A stretch of DNA of 36,365 bases from a virus: positions 1 to 36,365 of IMG/VR virus record IMGVR_UViG_3300044675_004175; one strand, written 5' to 3'. Below, in pieces: positions 10,241 to 15,395 of this stretch. Every line of letters starts with the position of its first letter. Position 1 is the first letter of the stretch. The position numbers were made by a program, and so were the translations under genes. Below the pieces are notes generated by a model. That model made no database searches. It was not told the origin of the DNA and saw only the letters and a list, made by a program, of their open reading frames with translations.

Positions 10241-10453
10241 ATGACTGTTAAGGAACGTCTGATTAAAGAAGGTTATACTTTTCAACCTGAATGTGGTTGC
10301 TGGATTACTGATGATTCCAAATTCTTGTATTCTTATTTACAGGATCCTGAAAGTGTAGGTGATAATCATATTTGGAATTTTGAGAAGGTAGATCAGGATG
10401 GTAATCTGGTTGAACAACATCTCTTTACAGAGTACAGTTTCATGAATTACTGA
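10241..10453 (+). CDS. Hypothetical acidic protein, 70 aa
   Basis: ATG 10241 follows the box-type promoter. The 70-residue product begins MTVKERLIKEGYTFQPECGC and continues WITDDSKFLYSYLQDPESVG, with a beta-rich aromatic C-terminal part ending EYSFMNY. The first segment suggests a helix and hairpin fold; no motif identifies a function. It is the only gene of its unit, bounded by the promoter and a 12-bp terminator stem (10466-10500). A leftward transcript from element C would run into its 3' end if it passed that stem. Confidence 0.7.
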   Translation: MTVKERLIKEGYTFQPECGCWITDDSKFLYSYLQDPESVGDNHIWNFEKVDQDGNLVEQHLFTEYSFMNY

Positions 10454-10465
10454 TAGAAACTGTGA

Positions 10466-10500
10466 GAGGACTTCGTGAATATAAACCTCACGAAGTCCTC
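10466..10500 (+). terminator. Perfect 12-bp terminator hairpin
   Basis: GAGGACTTCGTG (10466-10477) pairs perfectly with CACGAAGTCCTC (10489-10500) around an 11-base loop. The TCGTGAATATAA repeat forms part of the left arm and loop. TTTACATTT follows. Confidence 0.75.
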
Positions 10501-10556
10501 TTTACATTTAACTAAGTATAAAGAATTAATTAGTGATTCTTAGTTAATTCTTTATA
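10500..10556. repeat. Inverted copy of cassette repeat and 13-bp inverted repeat
   Basis: Bases 10500-10522 are the exact reverse complement of the 23-bp repeats at 8732 and 10956. TATAAAGAATTAA (10517-10529) is a perfect inverted repeat of 10544-10556. The orientation flip shows that these cassettes have been rearranged. Confidence 0.8.
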
Positions 10557-10630
10557 GTGTTATTTTTGCGCAGGGTGCGCTTGCGTTAATTATAGCAGTT
10601 CTAGATCTCTTGTCAAGCGTTTTTCACAAA
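10550..10630 (-). promoter_or_regulatory. Leftward promoter/leader element C (near-perfect sigma70)
   Basis: On the minus strand TTGACA (10616-10611), 16 bases, and TATAAT (10594-10589) with an extended TGC. Fourteen bases later is CCTGCGC and an AT tract. TTTGTGAAAAACGC precedes the -35 and is shared with elements E and F. Confidence 0.7.
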
Positions 10631-10662
10631 CTGACACATTAGCATTGCTGATCGTTTGATGC

Positions 10663-10691
10663 TTGACAGGATCCAGGATCTGCTGTAACTT
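10663..10691 (+). promoter_or_regulatory. Rightward sigma70-like promoter for 10716-10892
   Basis: TTGACA (10663-10668), 17 bases, TAACTT (10686-10691), then AAGTGAGTC as in the box-type promoters. It has no TGGCACA boxes. It diverges from element C. Confidence 0.6.
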
Positions 10692-10715
10692 AAGTGAGTC
10701 GAAAGGTTCTTCACC

Positions 10716-10892
10716 ATGCACCTCCGCACAATTGCCGATCTGCTGATCCAAACACTGACTGAAGATCAGGCGACTGATCTTATCCTTGCCATGCACAATA
10801 CTGAAGACGGTAGTGAAGCACTCCGCCGCATCGTTCGTGATGACATTGGCGGCGCAGGAGATCTTATTACTAATGCACTCTGGTTTCGCTGA
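10716..10892 (+). CDS. Small protein, paralogue of 4304-4504 (58 aa)
   Basis: ATG 10716 to TGA 10890-10892. The product begins MHLRTIADLLIQTLTEDQAT and ends with SEALRRIVRDDIGGAGDLIT and NALWFR. The second half matches the C-terminal half of the 4304-4504 product, with only conservative changes. Both are short, acidic and helical, both stand alone behind a promoter, and both use GC-rich codons, which suggests duplication or transfer of a gene-plus-promoter cassette. The function is unknown. GAAAGG (10701-10706) is a weak ribosome site. Confidence 0.75.
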   Translation: MHLRTIADLLIQTLTEDQATDLILAMHNTEDGSEALRRIVRDDIGGAGDLITNALWFR

Positions 10893-10912
10893 TTAAGTAT
10901 AAAGATCTCTTG

Positions 10913-10945
10913 AGGAGTTGCTGATTTTTATAGTCAGCAACTCCT
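10913..10945 (+). terminator. 12-bp terminator hairpin of cassette B
   Basis: AGGAGTTGCTGA (10913-10924) pairs with TCAGCAACTCCT (10934-10945) around a 9-base loop. It is homologous to the hairpin at 8694. The following U-tract is weak. Confidence 0.65.
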
Positions 10946-10955
10946 TAGTTTATTG

Positions 10956-11037
10956 TTTATACTTAGTTAAATGTAAAGAATCAACTAAGGATTGCTATTT
11001 AATTCTTTATACTATTATTTCAGCGCAGGATGAGTGA
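10956..11037 (-). repeat. Intergenic repeat cassette B with leftward leader element
   Basis: The exact 23-bp repeat at 10956-10978 is followed by the leader element (11004-11032; minus-strand CATCCTGCGC then TGAAATAATAGTATAAAG). A leftward -10 TACAAA lies 13 bases before it; the -35 is not recognisable. It aligns with cassette A over about 80 bases. 11038-11147 holds nothing else I can identify. Confidence 0.65.
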
Positions 11038-11147
11038 CCTGTTTTGTATCATCACGCCGCCCGCGTTCCTTTGCTTGTCTTCTACAGTCTACCATGCCAG
11101 GCGCTCAGATCGCCAGGATCAGAGACAAAAAAAACCAGTTCGCTAAC

Positions 11148-11198
11148 TGGCACAAGGTAACTAGAAAGGCGCTGGATCTGTGCAATTATATAAAGGTC
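11148..11198 (+). promoter_or_regulatory. Box-type promoter for 11215-11448
   Basis: TGGCACA (11148-11154) lies 36 bp before AATTAT (11184-11189), with TATATAAAGGTC following. The second box is degenerate (ACTAGAA). The -10 region matches that at 10210 almost exactly. Confidence 0.55.
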
Positions 11199-11214
11199 GA
11201 GGTTGATTCATTCA

Positions 11215-11448
11215 ATGTTCAGCAAATTCGCCACTCCTGAAGACTTCCAACGTTGGGAGGATCACGCTAAAGTTTGCGACGCATATACGCTGAAATATAT
11301 TATCAAAGACTGTCAACAGGCAGAAAAGGCAATGCGTGGATTTGATCCAATTCGCGAGGGTTACTATATTGATCAGGCGTGCACTTACGGCATGGAATTA
11401 ACACGTAGGAACCGCGAACTGCCTGCTGGTTTGCGTCACCGAATCTAG
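11215..11448 (+). CDS. Conserved small cyanophage-type protein, 77 aa
   Basis: I chose ATG 11215 because in-frame codons upstream belong to the promoter leader. The product begins MFSKFATPEDFQRWEDHAKV, contains YTLKYIIKDCQQAEKAMRGF and REGYYIDQACTYGMEL, and ends in a basic tail (RRNRELPAGLRHRI). It is all-helical, with a basic end. Very similar sequences occur in cyanophages as I remember them, without assigned function. The positive tail could bind nucleic acid or acidic partners. The next gene starts 58 bases downstream. Confidence 0.75.
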   Translation: MFSKFATPEDFQRWEDHAKVCDAYTLKYIIKDCQQAEKAMRGFDPIREGYYIDQACTYGMELTRRNRELPAGLRHRI

Positions 11449-11506
11449 GTGATTTGACCTGAGTTATGTCACTAAACTGACTCACCAGTTCTTTACACTT
11501 TTCGTC

Positions 11507-11686
11507 ATGTTTGAGATCTTTGCATCTATCACTGATGAGTTTGGTTCAAGGAGTGGCACAACTGGACGTGGTTTTTATAGCGAATCCTCAGCATATAAAG
11601 AGATGAAGATAATGCAAAAGAGCGAACCTGATTGTGAGTTTTATGTGGAGTATGTTCCTGCTGAGGATGAATGGAACTGTTACTGA
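11507..11686 (+). CDS. Hypothetical protein, 59 aa
   Basis: ATG 11507 to TGA 11684-11686. The product begins MFEIFASITDEFGSRSGTTG, then RGFYSESSAYKEMKIMQKSE, and ends AEDEWNCY. The organisation suggests a strand, a Gly/Ser-rich loop with an Arg, a helix and a final strand (EFYVEYV). It is unrecognised. It is probably co-transcribed with 11215-11448, with no promoter visible between them, and is closed by a terminator. An upstream T-rich stretch (TTCTTTACACTTTTCGTC) replaces a normal ribosome site, as also seen before 5542 and 9716. Confidence 0.6.
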   Translation: MFEIFASITDEFGSRSGTTGRGFYSESSAYKEMKIMQKSEPDCEFYVEYVPAEDEWNCY

Positions 11687-11710
11687 CTAAGTAACACAAA
11701 CTCGTAAAAG

Positions 11711-11736
11711 GAGTTAGTTATACTAACTCTTTTTTT
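11711..11736 (+). terminator. Rho-independent terminator
   Basis: GAGTTAGT (11711-11718) pairs with ACTAACTC (11722-11729) around a 3-base loop, followed by seven T. It may also stop the leftward RNA from element E. Confidence 0.85.
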
Positions 11737-11741
11737 CTATT

Positions 11742-11822
11742 TGTTATACTATTATTTCAGCGCAGGATGCCTCTAGAGGTATTCTACACGATCTAGATTC
11801 TGTGTCAAGTGTTTTTCACAAA
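11742..11822 (-). promoter_or_regulatory. Leftward promoter/leader element E
   Basis: On the minus strand TTGACA (11808-11803), 16 bases, TAGAAT (11786-11781), 14 bases, CCTGCGC then TGAAATAATAGTATAAC. TTTGTGAAAAACAC precedes the -35. A predicted RNA of about 65 bases would end at the 11711-11736 hairpin. Confidence 0.65.
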
Positions 11823-11875
11823 TGTTCATATAAAAAATCTTATGTGACAGATAAGCAAAACTGATTGTAAAATGC

Positions 11876-11904
11876 TTGACATGGTACGCGATCGGTGCAA
11901 TTAT
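11876..11904 (+). promoter_or_regulatory. Rightward sigma70 promoter for 11930-12241
   Basis: TTGACA (11876-11881), 17 bases, AATTAT (11899-11904), within GTGCAATTATA as at 10210 and 11184. No TGGCACA boxes are present. Confidence 0.55.
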
Positions 11905-11929
11905 ACCTTTGTTGAAACGGATTCGACCG

Positions 11930-12241
11930 ATGCGCCAAATCGAACGCCAGATGAATCAAGCGATCCAAAATGAGATCGACTGGAAGAAAGACAACACTAA
12001 AGTTGTCTATGAAGAAGGCGTATCTCTTGTCTATTTGTATGACAATCTCATCGCAATGGTTGGTGATACGTGGTTGGAACTGTTCGATGCTGGACATCAA
12101 ACTAACACCACAAAATCGCGCCTGAACGCTATTCTTGAAAAGCATGGCAATGGTGAGAGAATCTATCAGAAAGATTACCAGTGGTTCCTGTCAACTAAGG
12201 AAGGAGGTGTTGAGTTTAATGGCACTGCCAGACTTGACTGA
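11930..12241 (+). CDS. Conserved phage/cyanobacterial protein, 103 aa
   Basis: The open frame begins at an ATG (11876) inside the promoter, so ATG 11930 is the likely start. The product begins MRQIERQMNQAIQNEIDWKK, followed by NTKVVYEEGVSLVYLYDNLI, GHQTNTTKSRLNAILEKHGN and IYQKDYQWFLST. The pattern 'NTxV..., Y-D-N-x-I-A, H-x-TNTTKSRLNA, QK-x-x-W' recurs in cyanophage and cyanobacterial proteins of unknown function. The conserved TNTTKSRLNA suggests a ligand- or nucleic-acid-binding helix start. It is soluble and is followed 70 bases later by another small gene. Confidence 0.75.
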   Translation: MRQIERQMNQAIQNEIDWKKDNTKVVYEEGVSLVYLYDNLIAMVGDTWLELFDAGHQTNTTKSRLNAILEKHGNGERIYQKDYQWFLSTKEGGVEFNGTARLD

Positions 12242-12311
12242 TTAAGTTAACCTAACTGTCCTGAGCAAGATATAAAACTGCTCACGCAATCCTTCCTCTT
12301 AAGTATCACCA

Positions 12312-12476
12312 ATGCCTGACGCAGTTTCCTATCCTGAAGCGTTCAATTTCGCAGTTTGCTGTAACTTAGGTGAGGAATTCATTGATACTTACGGCACTGC
12401 AATTTCATGGACTAACTGTAAAGTAGATGTCGGAGAGTTAATGAACTGGATTGAGCAAATGTTCAACGATAACTAA
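12312..12476 (+). CDS. Hypothetical protein, 54 aa
   Basis: ATG 12312 to TAA 12474-12476. The product begins MPDAVSYPEAFNFAVCCNLG, then EEFIDTYGTAISWTNCKVDV, and ends WIEQMFNDN. It has three Cys (two adjacent at 16-17), is acidic, and has no membrane helix. It is unrecognised. It is likely co-transcribed with 11930-12241; the intergenic 70 bases have no promoter I can support. A GC-rich hairpin (12487-12517) follows. Confidence 0.6.
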   Translation: MPDAVSYPEAFNFAVCCNLGEEFIDTYGTAISWTNCKVDVGELMNWIEQMFNDN

Positions 12477-12486
12477 CACAAACTCA

Positions 12487-12517
12487 TGAGTGCGCTAATT
12501 AACACCTAGCGCACTCA
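12487..12517 (+). terminator. 11-bp hairpin after 12312-12476
   Basis: TGAGTGCGCTA (12487-12497) pairs with TAGCGCACTCA (12507-12517) around 9 bases. CAGTTCTTT follows, so the U-tract is weak. Confidence 0.6.
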
Positions 12518-12547
12518 CAGTTCTTTATACTAACTGTGCGCTCTTAA

Positions 12548-12627
12548 ATGATACTGATATTTTCGCGCAGGGTGCGCCTGTTGGTAGTCTACTCGATCCG
12601 GAGAATACGTCAACCGGTTTTCACAAA
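12548..12627 (-). promoter_or_regulatory. Leftward promoter/leader element F
   Basis: On the minus strand TTGACG (12613-12608), 16 bases, TAGACT (12591-12586), 14 bases, CCTGCGC then GAAAATATCAGTAT. TTTGTGAAAACCGG precedes the -35. It is the rightmost copy of the family. Confidence 0.6.
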
Positions 12628-12683
12628 AAAACACATTCGGATCGCTTATCAGTCAGATCAGCAGAACTGATCAGTCACCGCAG

Positions 12684-12720
12684 TGAGAATCCGCCAGATC
12701 TGCTGTAGGATGGCGGAGCA
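12684..12720 (+). promoter_or_regulatory. Weak rightward promoter for 12736-13488
   Basis: The -10 TAGGAT (12706-12711) is followed by GGCGGAGCA in the position of GAGTC of other promoters here. The -35 (TGAGAA, 12684-12689) is poor. Inverted repeats CTGATCAG near 12648-12675 may bind a regulator. Confidence 0.35.
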
Positions 12721-12735
12721 ATCCGCAATGGATCC

Positions 12736-13488
12736 ATGCCTGCCACCACCACCGCACGCCACAATGAGACCGACGCGCTGCTAGAGCGCGTGCTGCGCGG
12801 TCTGCATGGCACAAATCCTCAGGCAGCAGCAAACCTAGAGTATGATCTCGCGCAGTGTGAAACTGAGCGTAAAGTGCAGCAGTTTAGTGTCACAACTAAG
12901 CGTGACGGTTTGATTAACTTTACCTCAGATCTTACTGATGCTGAGGTTCTGCAATCCTTACGTTCGCAACGTTCTAGTTTCGCACAAGATCTTGCTGCTA
13001 AGTTTCACAAACTATCACCTGCTCAGTATGCTTGGTCGCATAAGTTGGCAGTTGATCATAACGCTAAGCAACAGAATGTTGCCAAGTTCGATGATACTCA
13101 GGTATCGCAGTTTGAGGCACTGTTTAATGCTTTCGAGGCAGCAAAAGCAAAAGGTGCTAAGCGTCTGACGCTGCGATTTGACGGCGTTAATGTGAAACCA
13201 AACCGTGATCTTAGTGCTTTGTGGATTACATCACAGACTGAAAAGGAGGAAGGTAACTATGGTTTGCAACCTAAGTACCTTGGCAAAGTGACACGTATCG
13301 GCATGGATTCTCGCCTCTCCGATGATGTTAAAGAGGTGATCATGTCAGCGTCTAAAGATCCTCTCACCGCTGCAATCCGCTACGGTAAGGTATCAGGTGA
13401 GTGTTCATGTTGCGGTCGTGAATTAACCGATCCTCAGTCAATTGAGCGTGGCATCGGTCCTATCTGCGCCACTAAGTTCGGATGGTGA
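12736..13488 (+). CDS. DUF6011-like zinc-finger protein, 250 aa
   Basis: ATG 12736 begins MPATTTARHNETDALLERVL. The first two thirds are mostly helical (including FEALFNAFEAAKAKGAKRLT). A beta-rich segment follows (LRFDGVNVKPNRDLSALWIT), and the last 28 residues are CSCCGRELTDPQSIERGIGP then ICATKFGW. This Cys cluster (about 223, 226 and 244) plus 'RGIGPIC' is the hallmark I associate with DUF6011, a presumed zinc-binding domain common in phages and actinobacterial proteins. Nucleic-acid binding is likely but unproven. The first about 120 bases are strikingly GC-rich compared with the surroundings. It is the last gene of the cassette-type array. Confidence 0.78.
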   Translation: MPATTTARHNETDALLERVLRGLHGTNPQAAANLEYDLAQCETERKVQQFSVTTKRDGLINFTSDLTDAEVLQSLRSQRSSFAQDLAAKFHKLSPAQYAWSHKLAVDHNAKQQNVAKFDDTQVSQFEALFNAFEAAKAKGAKRLTLRFDGVNVKPNRDLSALWITSQTEKEEGNYGLQPKYLGKVTRIGMDSRLSDDVKEVIMSASKDPLTAAIRYGKVSGECSCCGRELTDPQSIERGIGPICATKFGW

Positions 13489-13501
13489 TATAACTAACCG
13501 T

Positions 13502-13530
13502 GCGGACACTAAGTATAATTTAGTGTCCGC
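13502..13530 (+). terminator. 11-bp hairpin after 12736-13488
   Basis: GCGGACACTAA (13502-13512) pairs with TTAGTGTCCGC (13520-13530). There is no clear U-tract, so it may work as a processing or Rho-type stop. 13531-13776 holds no gene. Confidence 0.6.
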
Positions 13531-13578
13531 CGTCAATTATATCATTAGAAAGATGTTTCGTGTATTATAATTAACGTG

Positions 13579-13624
13579 TAATCGTGAATTGACAGTTATT
13601 GTTTATAGTGATAATCGTGAATTG
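13579..13624. repeat. 13-bp direct repeat of the TCGTGAAT family
   Basis: TAATCGTGAATTG occurs at 13579-13591 and 13612-13624. TTGACA (13589-13594) overlaps the first copy and is 17 bases from TAATCG in the second, a possible weak rightward promoter. The flanking GTTAT/ATAGTGA bases are also repeated. Confidence 0.6.
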
Positions 13625-13734
13625 TCGTTATAGTGAATAGGCAGTATGTGCGATTATTTTGTTATTGTTTATATCGGGCGTAGCGGTTATAAAAACGTCC
13701 AACTACCTTAACCTACAGAGGTGACAAATCGACC

Positions 13735-13742
13735 TCTAAATA
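13735..13742 (+). promoter_or_regulatory. Possible late-type promoter box
   Basis: TCTAAATA resembles the T4-type late box (TATAAATA) and lies 35 bases before the GTG at 13777. This is weak support alone. Confidence 0.3.
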
Positions 13743-13776
13743 TCAATCTCAAAAAAATTTTCCGGAGGTATTCCAA

Positions 13777-13893
13777 GTGTTTGAATGGATTCATAAGAAC
13801 GGTAAGAGTCACCCCAACAAAAATAAACCAAAAGGTGCAGAAAGATCTTGCGCACAAAAAAATGATGCAAGAAAGCAAAAGAAGAAAAAATGA
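13777..13893 (+). CDS. Very basic 38-residue protein (GTG start)
   Basis: GTG 13777 has an excellent Shine-Dalgarno, CGGAGGT (13763-13769), seven bases upstream, stronger than those of most neighbours. The product begins MFEWIHKNGKSHPNKNKPKG and ends AERSCAQKNDARKQKKKK. It is strongly cationic and presumably disordered, so it may bind nucleic acid. I recall small proteins beginning MFEWIHKN in cyanophages but know no function. Its stop overlaps the next ATG (ATGA, 13890-13893). A longer frame from GTG 13721 through this region was rejected. Confidence 0.6.
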   Translation: MFEWIHKNGKSHPNKNKPKGAERSCAQKNDARKQKKKK

Positions 13894-14027
13894 GATATTA
13901 TCGGAGGACACCATATTGGAATTTCTGGAAGGTTGTCCTAGCTGGTTGGATGATTCGTTATCCACGTCCTTTTTTTATCGCACTAGGATTTTGTATGATT
14001 GTGATATATAATGCAGTGACAAAATAA
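13890..14027 (+). CDS. Single-pass membrane protein, 45 aa
   Basis: ATG 13890 overlaps the previous TGA; TAA is at 14025-14027. The product begins with a basic segment MRYYRRTPYWNFWKVVLAGW, then MIRYPRPFFIALGFCMIVIY and NAVTK. One strong transmembrane helix (about residues 27-41) is preceded by an amphipathic or half-membrane helix (10-22). Arg residues at the N-terminus suggest a cytoplasmic start. It is translationally coupled to the basic 38-residue protein. The two may work as a pair at the membrane, though this is inference. Confidence 0.55.
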   Translation: MRYYRRTPYWNFWKVVLAGWMIRYPRPFFIALGFCMIVIYNAVTK

Positions 14028-14059
14028 GACTGAAAAAAAAATTCCGGAGACATTTTTTT

Positions 14060-14260
14060 ATGACGGCAACTGAAAAATTGTATCACATTTATGCAAAGAA
14101 TAAGTGTTTATTTCATTCATTAAAAGAAGAAGAATTTAAAATCACTTGGAGTACTTTAAATAGATTGATTGATATACTCGATACCAGATATGCAGGTGAT
14201 GATTTAACTTACGAAGAACTGTTAGTAAACAAGCAGGCAGTTAGAGAATCATCATATTAA
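14060..14260 (+). CDS. Hypothetical helical protein, 66 aa
   Basis: ATG 14060 is preceded by TTCCGGAGA (14042-14050), nearly the same leader as before 13777 (A-run, TTCCGGAGG). The spacer to the ATG is T-rich. The product begins MTATEKLYHIYAKNKCLFHS and continues KEEEFKITWSTLNRLIDILD, ending AVRESSY. It is helical and soluble, with no motif that I recognise. The shared leader suggests that it is regulated with 13777-14027. Confidence 0.65.
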   Translation: MTATEKLYHIYAKNKCLFHSLKEEEFKITWSTLNRLIDILDTRYAGDDLTYEELLVNKQAVRESSY

Positions 14261-14264
14261 TGAA

Positions 14265-14294
14265 TTGACAAGAGCATATATAGACTGATAAAAT
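14265..14294 (+). promoter_or_regulatory. Sigma70-like promoter for the glycosyltransferase unit
   Basis: TTGACA (14265-14270), 18 bases, TAAAAT (14289-14294). It lies 24 bases before ATG 14318. Confidence 0.5.
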
Positions 14295-14317
14295 TGATCT
14301 GAAGGTTAATTTAACTT

Positions 14318-15085
14318 ATGGCAAAAGGATTTACTGTAAAAGCAACAGCACCAACATCCAAAAAAGAAGACTGGGATATTGATGCGATTAAAGAAAGGAT
14401 GCGAGGAAAGAGTATTGTATTCTGCCTACCTGGACGTGGGTGCTCTTTTATTTTTCTGAAGAACTTTGTACAACTGTGCTTTGATATGGTACAGAATGGA
14501 ATGAGTATTCAGATCTCTCAAGATTATTCATCAATGGTTAATTTTGCACGTTGCAAATGTTTGGGTGCAAATGTACTTCGTGGACCAAAGCAAATTCCTT
14601 GGGATGGTAAACTGCAATATGATTATCAACTTTGGATTGACTCGGATATTGTCTTTGACACAAACAAATTCTGGCAACTTTGTGATCTTTCTCTGAGTGA
14701 AGATGGCACTGAGCGTGAAATCACTGCTGGTTGGTATGCTACAGAGGATGGACACACAACTTCTGTCGCACACTGGTTAGAGGAAGATGATTTCCGCAAG
14801 AATGGTGGAGTGATGAATCATGAAACCGTTGAGTCTATTCAGAAGCGTCGGAAACCTTTCACTGTTGATTACACTGGTTTTGGTTGGGTACTCATCAAGA
14901 AGGGTGTCTTTGAAAACCTCGAATATCCTTGGTTTGCTCCTAAGATGCAAGTCTTTGAGTCTGGTCAAGTTCAAGATATGTGCGGTGAAGATGTTTCATT
15001 CTGTCTTGATGCTAAAGAGGCGGGGTTTGAAATCTGGTGCGATCCTCGTATCAGAGTGGGGCATGAGAAAACTCGTATTATCTGA
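14318..15085 (+). CDS. GT-A-type (GT2-like) glycosyltransferase, 255 aa
   Basis: The product begins MAKGFTVKATAPTSKKEDWD, a charged lead, then KSIVFCLPGRGCSFIFLKNF, where the glycosyltransferase fold probably starts. YDYQLWIDSDIVFD (residues 101-114) has the DxD-type metal motif (D108-S-D110), and CGEDVSFC (222-229) has the Glu-Asp acceptor motif, then GFEIWCDPRIRVGH. This is the usual order in GT-A enzymes of the GT2 type, which transfer a sugar from a nucleotide donor. The target could be a virion protein, host lipopolysaccharide or modified DNA; nothing in the sequence decides. The stop overlaps the next ATG (TGATG). Confidence 0.82.
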   Translation: MAKGFTVKATAPTSKKEDWDIDAIKERMRGKSIVFCLPGRGCSFIFLKNFVQLCFDMVQNGMSIQISQDYSSMVNFARCKCLGANVLRGPKQIPWDGKLQYDYQLWIDSDIVFDTNKFWQLCDLSLSEDGTEREITAGWYATEDGHTTSVAHWLEEDDFRKNGGVMNHETVESIQKRRKPFTVDYTGFGWVLIKKGVFENLEYPWFAPKMQVFESGQVQDMCGEDVSFCLDAKEAGFEIWCDPRIRVGHEKTRII

Positions 15086-15249
15086 TGACAAAAAAACTCT
15101 ACAATCTTTTATATAAAGGTCGTAAAATTTATACAAATCTCACTATGGAAGACTGTAGTGAGATTCTTGAAGACTTCTCAGAGCGTTTCTACTCGGGAGA
15201 AGACATTGATCCAACTTTAATTGAAATGGAGGAAATTACAAATGGCTAA
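15085..15249 (+). CDS. Hypothetical acidic protein, 54 aa
   Basis: The ATG overlaps the stop of the glycosyltransferase gene by one base, and TAA is at 15247-15249. The product begins MTKKLYNLLYKGRKIYTNLT and continues MEDCSEILEDFSERFYSGED, ending MEEITNG. A basic N-terminal hairpin is followed by an acidic helix. I recall short cyanophage proteins with 'YKGKKIYTNLTxEE' but no function. The last eight bases overlap the next gene (15242), which supports coupled translation. Confidence 0.65.
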   Translation: MTKKLYNLLYKGRKIYTNLTMEDCSEILEDFSERFYSGEDIDPTLIEMEEITNG

Positions 15250-15385
15250 AGGTGGAAGTAATAAAGTACTGTTTCAACCAGGAGCACCGAAGAAGACACG
15301 TCAAGGACGTTCTCCACGTACATTGTTGAGTGCAACCTCTCGTAATGGACGTAAAAAGAAATATCGCGGACAAGGTAAAGGTTAA
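15242..15385 (+). CDS. Small basic conserved phage protein, 47 aa
   Basis: ATG 15242, with GGAGGAAAT (15231-15239) as a strong ribosome site, ends TAA 15383-15385. The product is MAKGGSNKVLFQPGAPKKTR followed by a Ser/Arg-rich segment and ends KKKYRGQGKG. It is highly basic and probably disordered. Short proteins of this type, with a KGGSNKV start and a YRGQGK end, seem conserved across T4-like phages. I suspect the small uvsY-adjacent family, but cannot confirm it. It may bind nucleic acid. A strong terminator follows. Confidence 0.7.
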   Translation: MAKGGSNKVLFQPGAPKKTRQGRSPRTLLSATSRNGRKKKYRGQGKG

Positions 15386-15395
15386 TATTATAGAT

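Noticed and set aside
11034-11240. 68-codon open frame in cassette B
   Set aside because: It spans the leader element and the promoter at 11148-11198 and overlaps the start of the gene at 11215.
13721-14011. 96-codon open frame from a GTG
   Set aside because: It overlaps two better-supported coupled genes (13777 with a strong Shine-Dalgarno and 13890 with a clear membrane helix) in other frames and has no ribosome site of its own.
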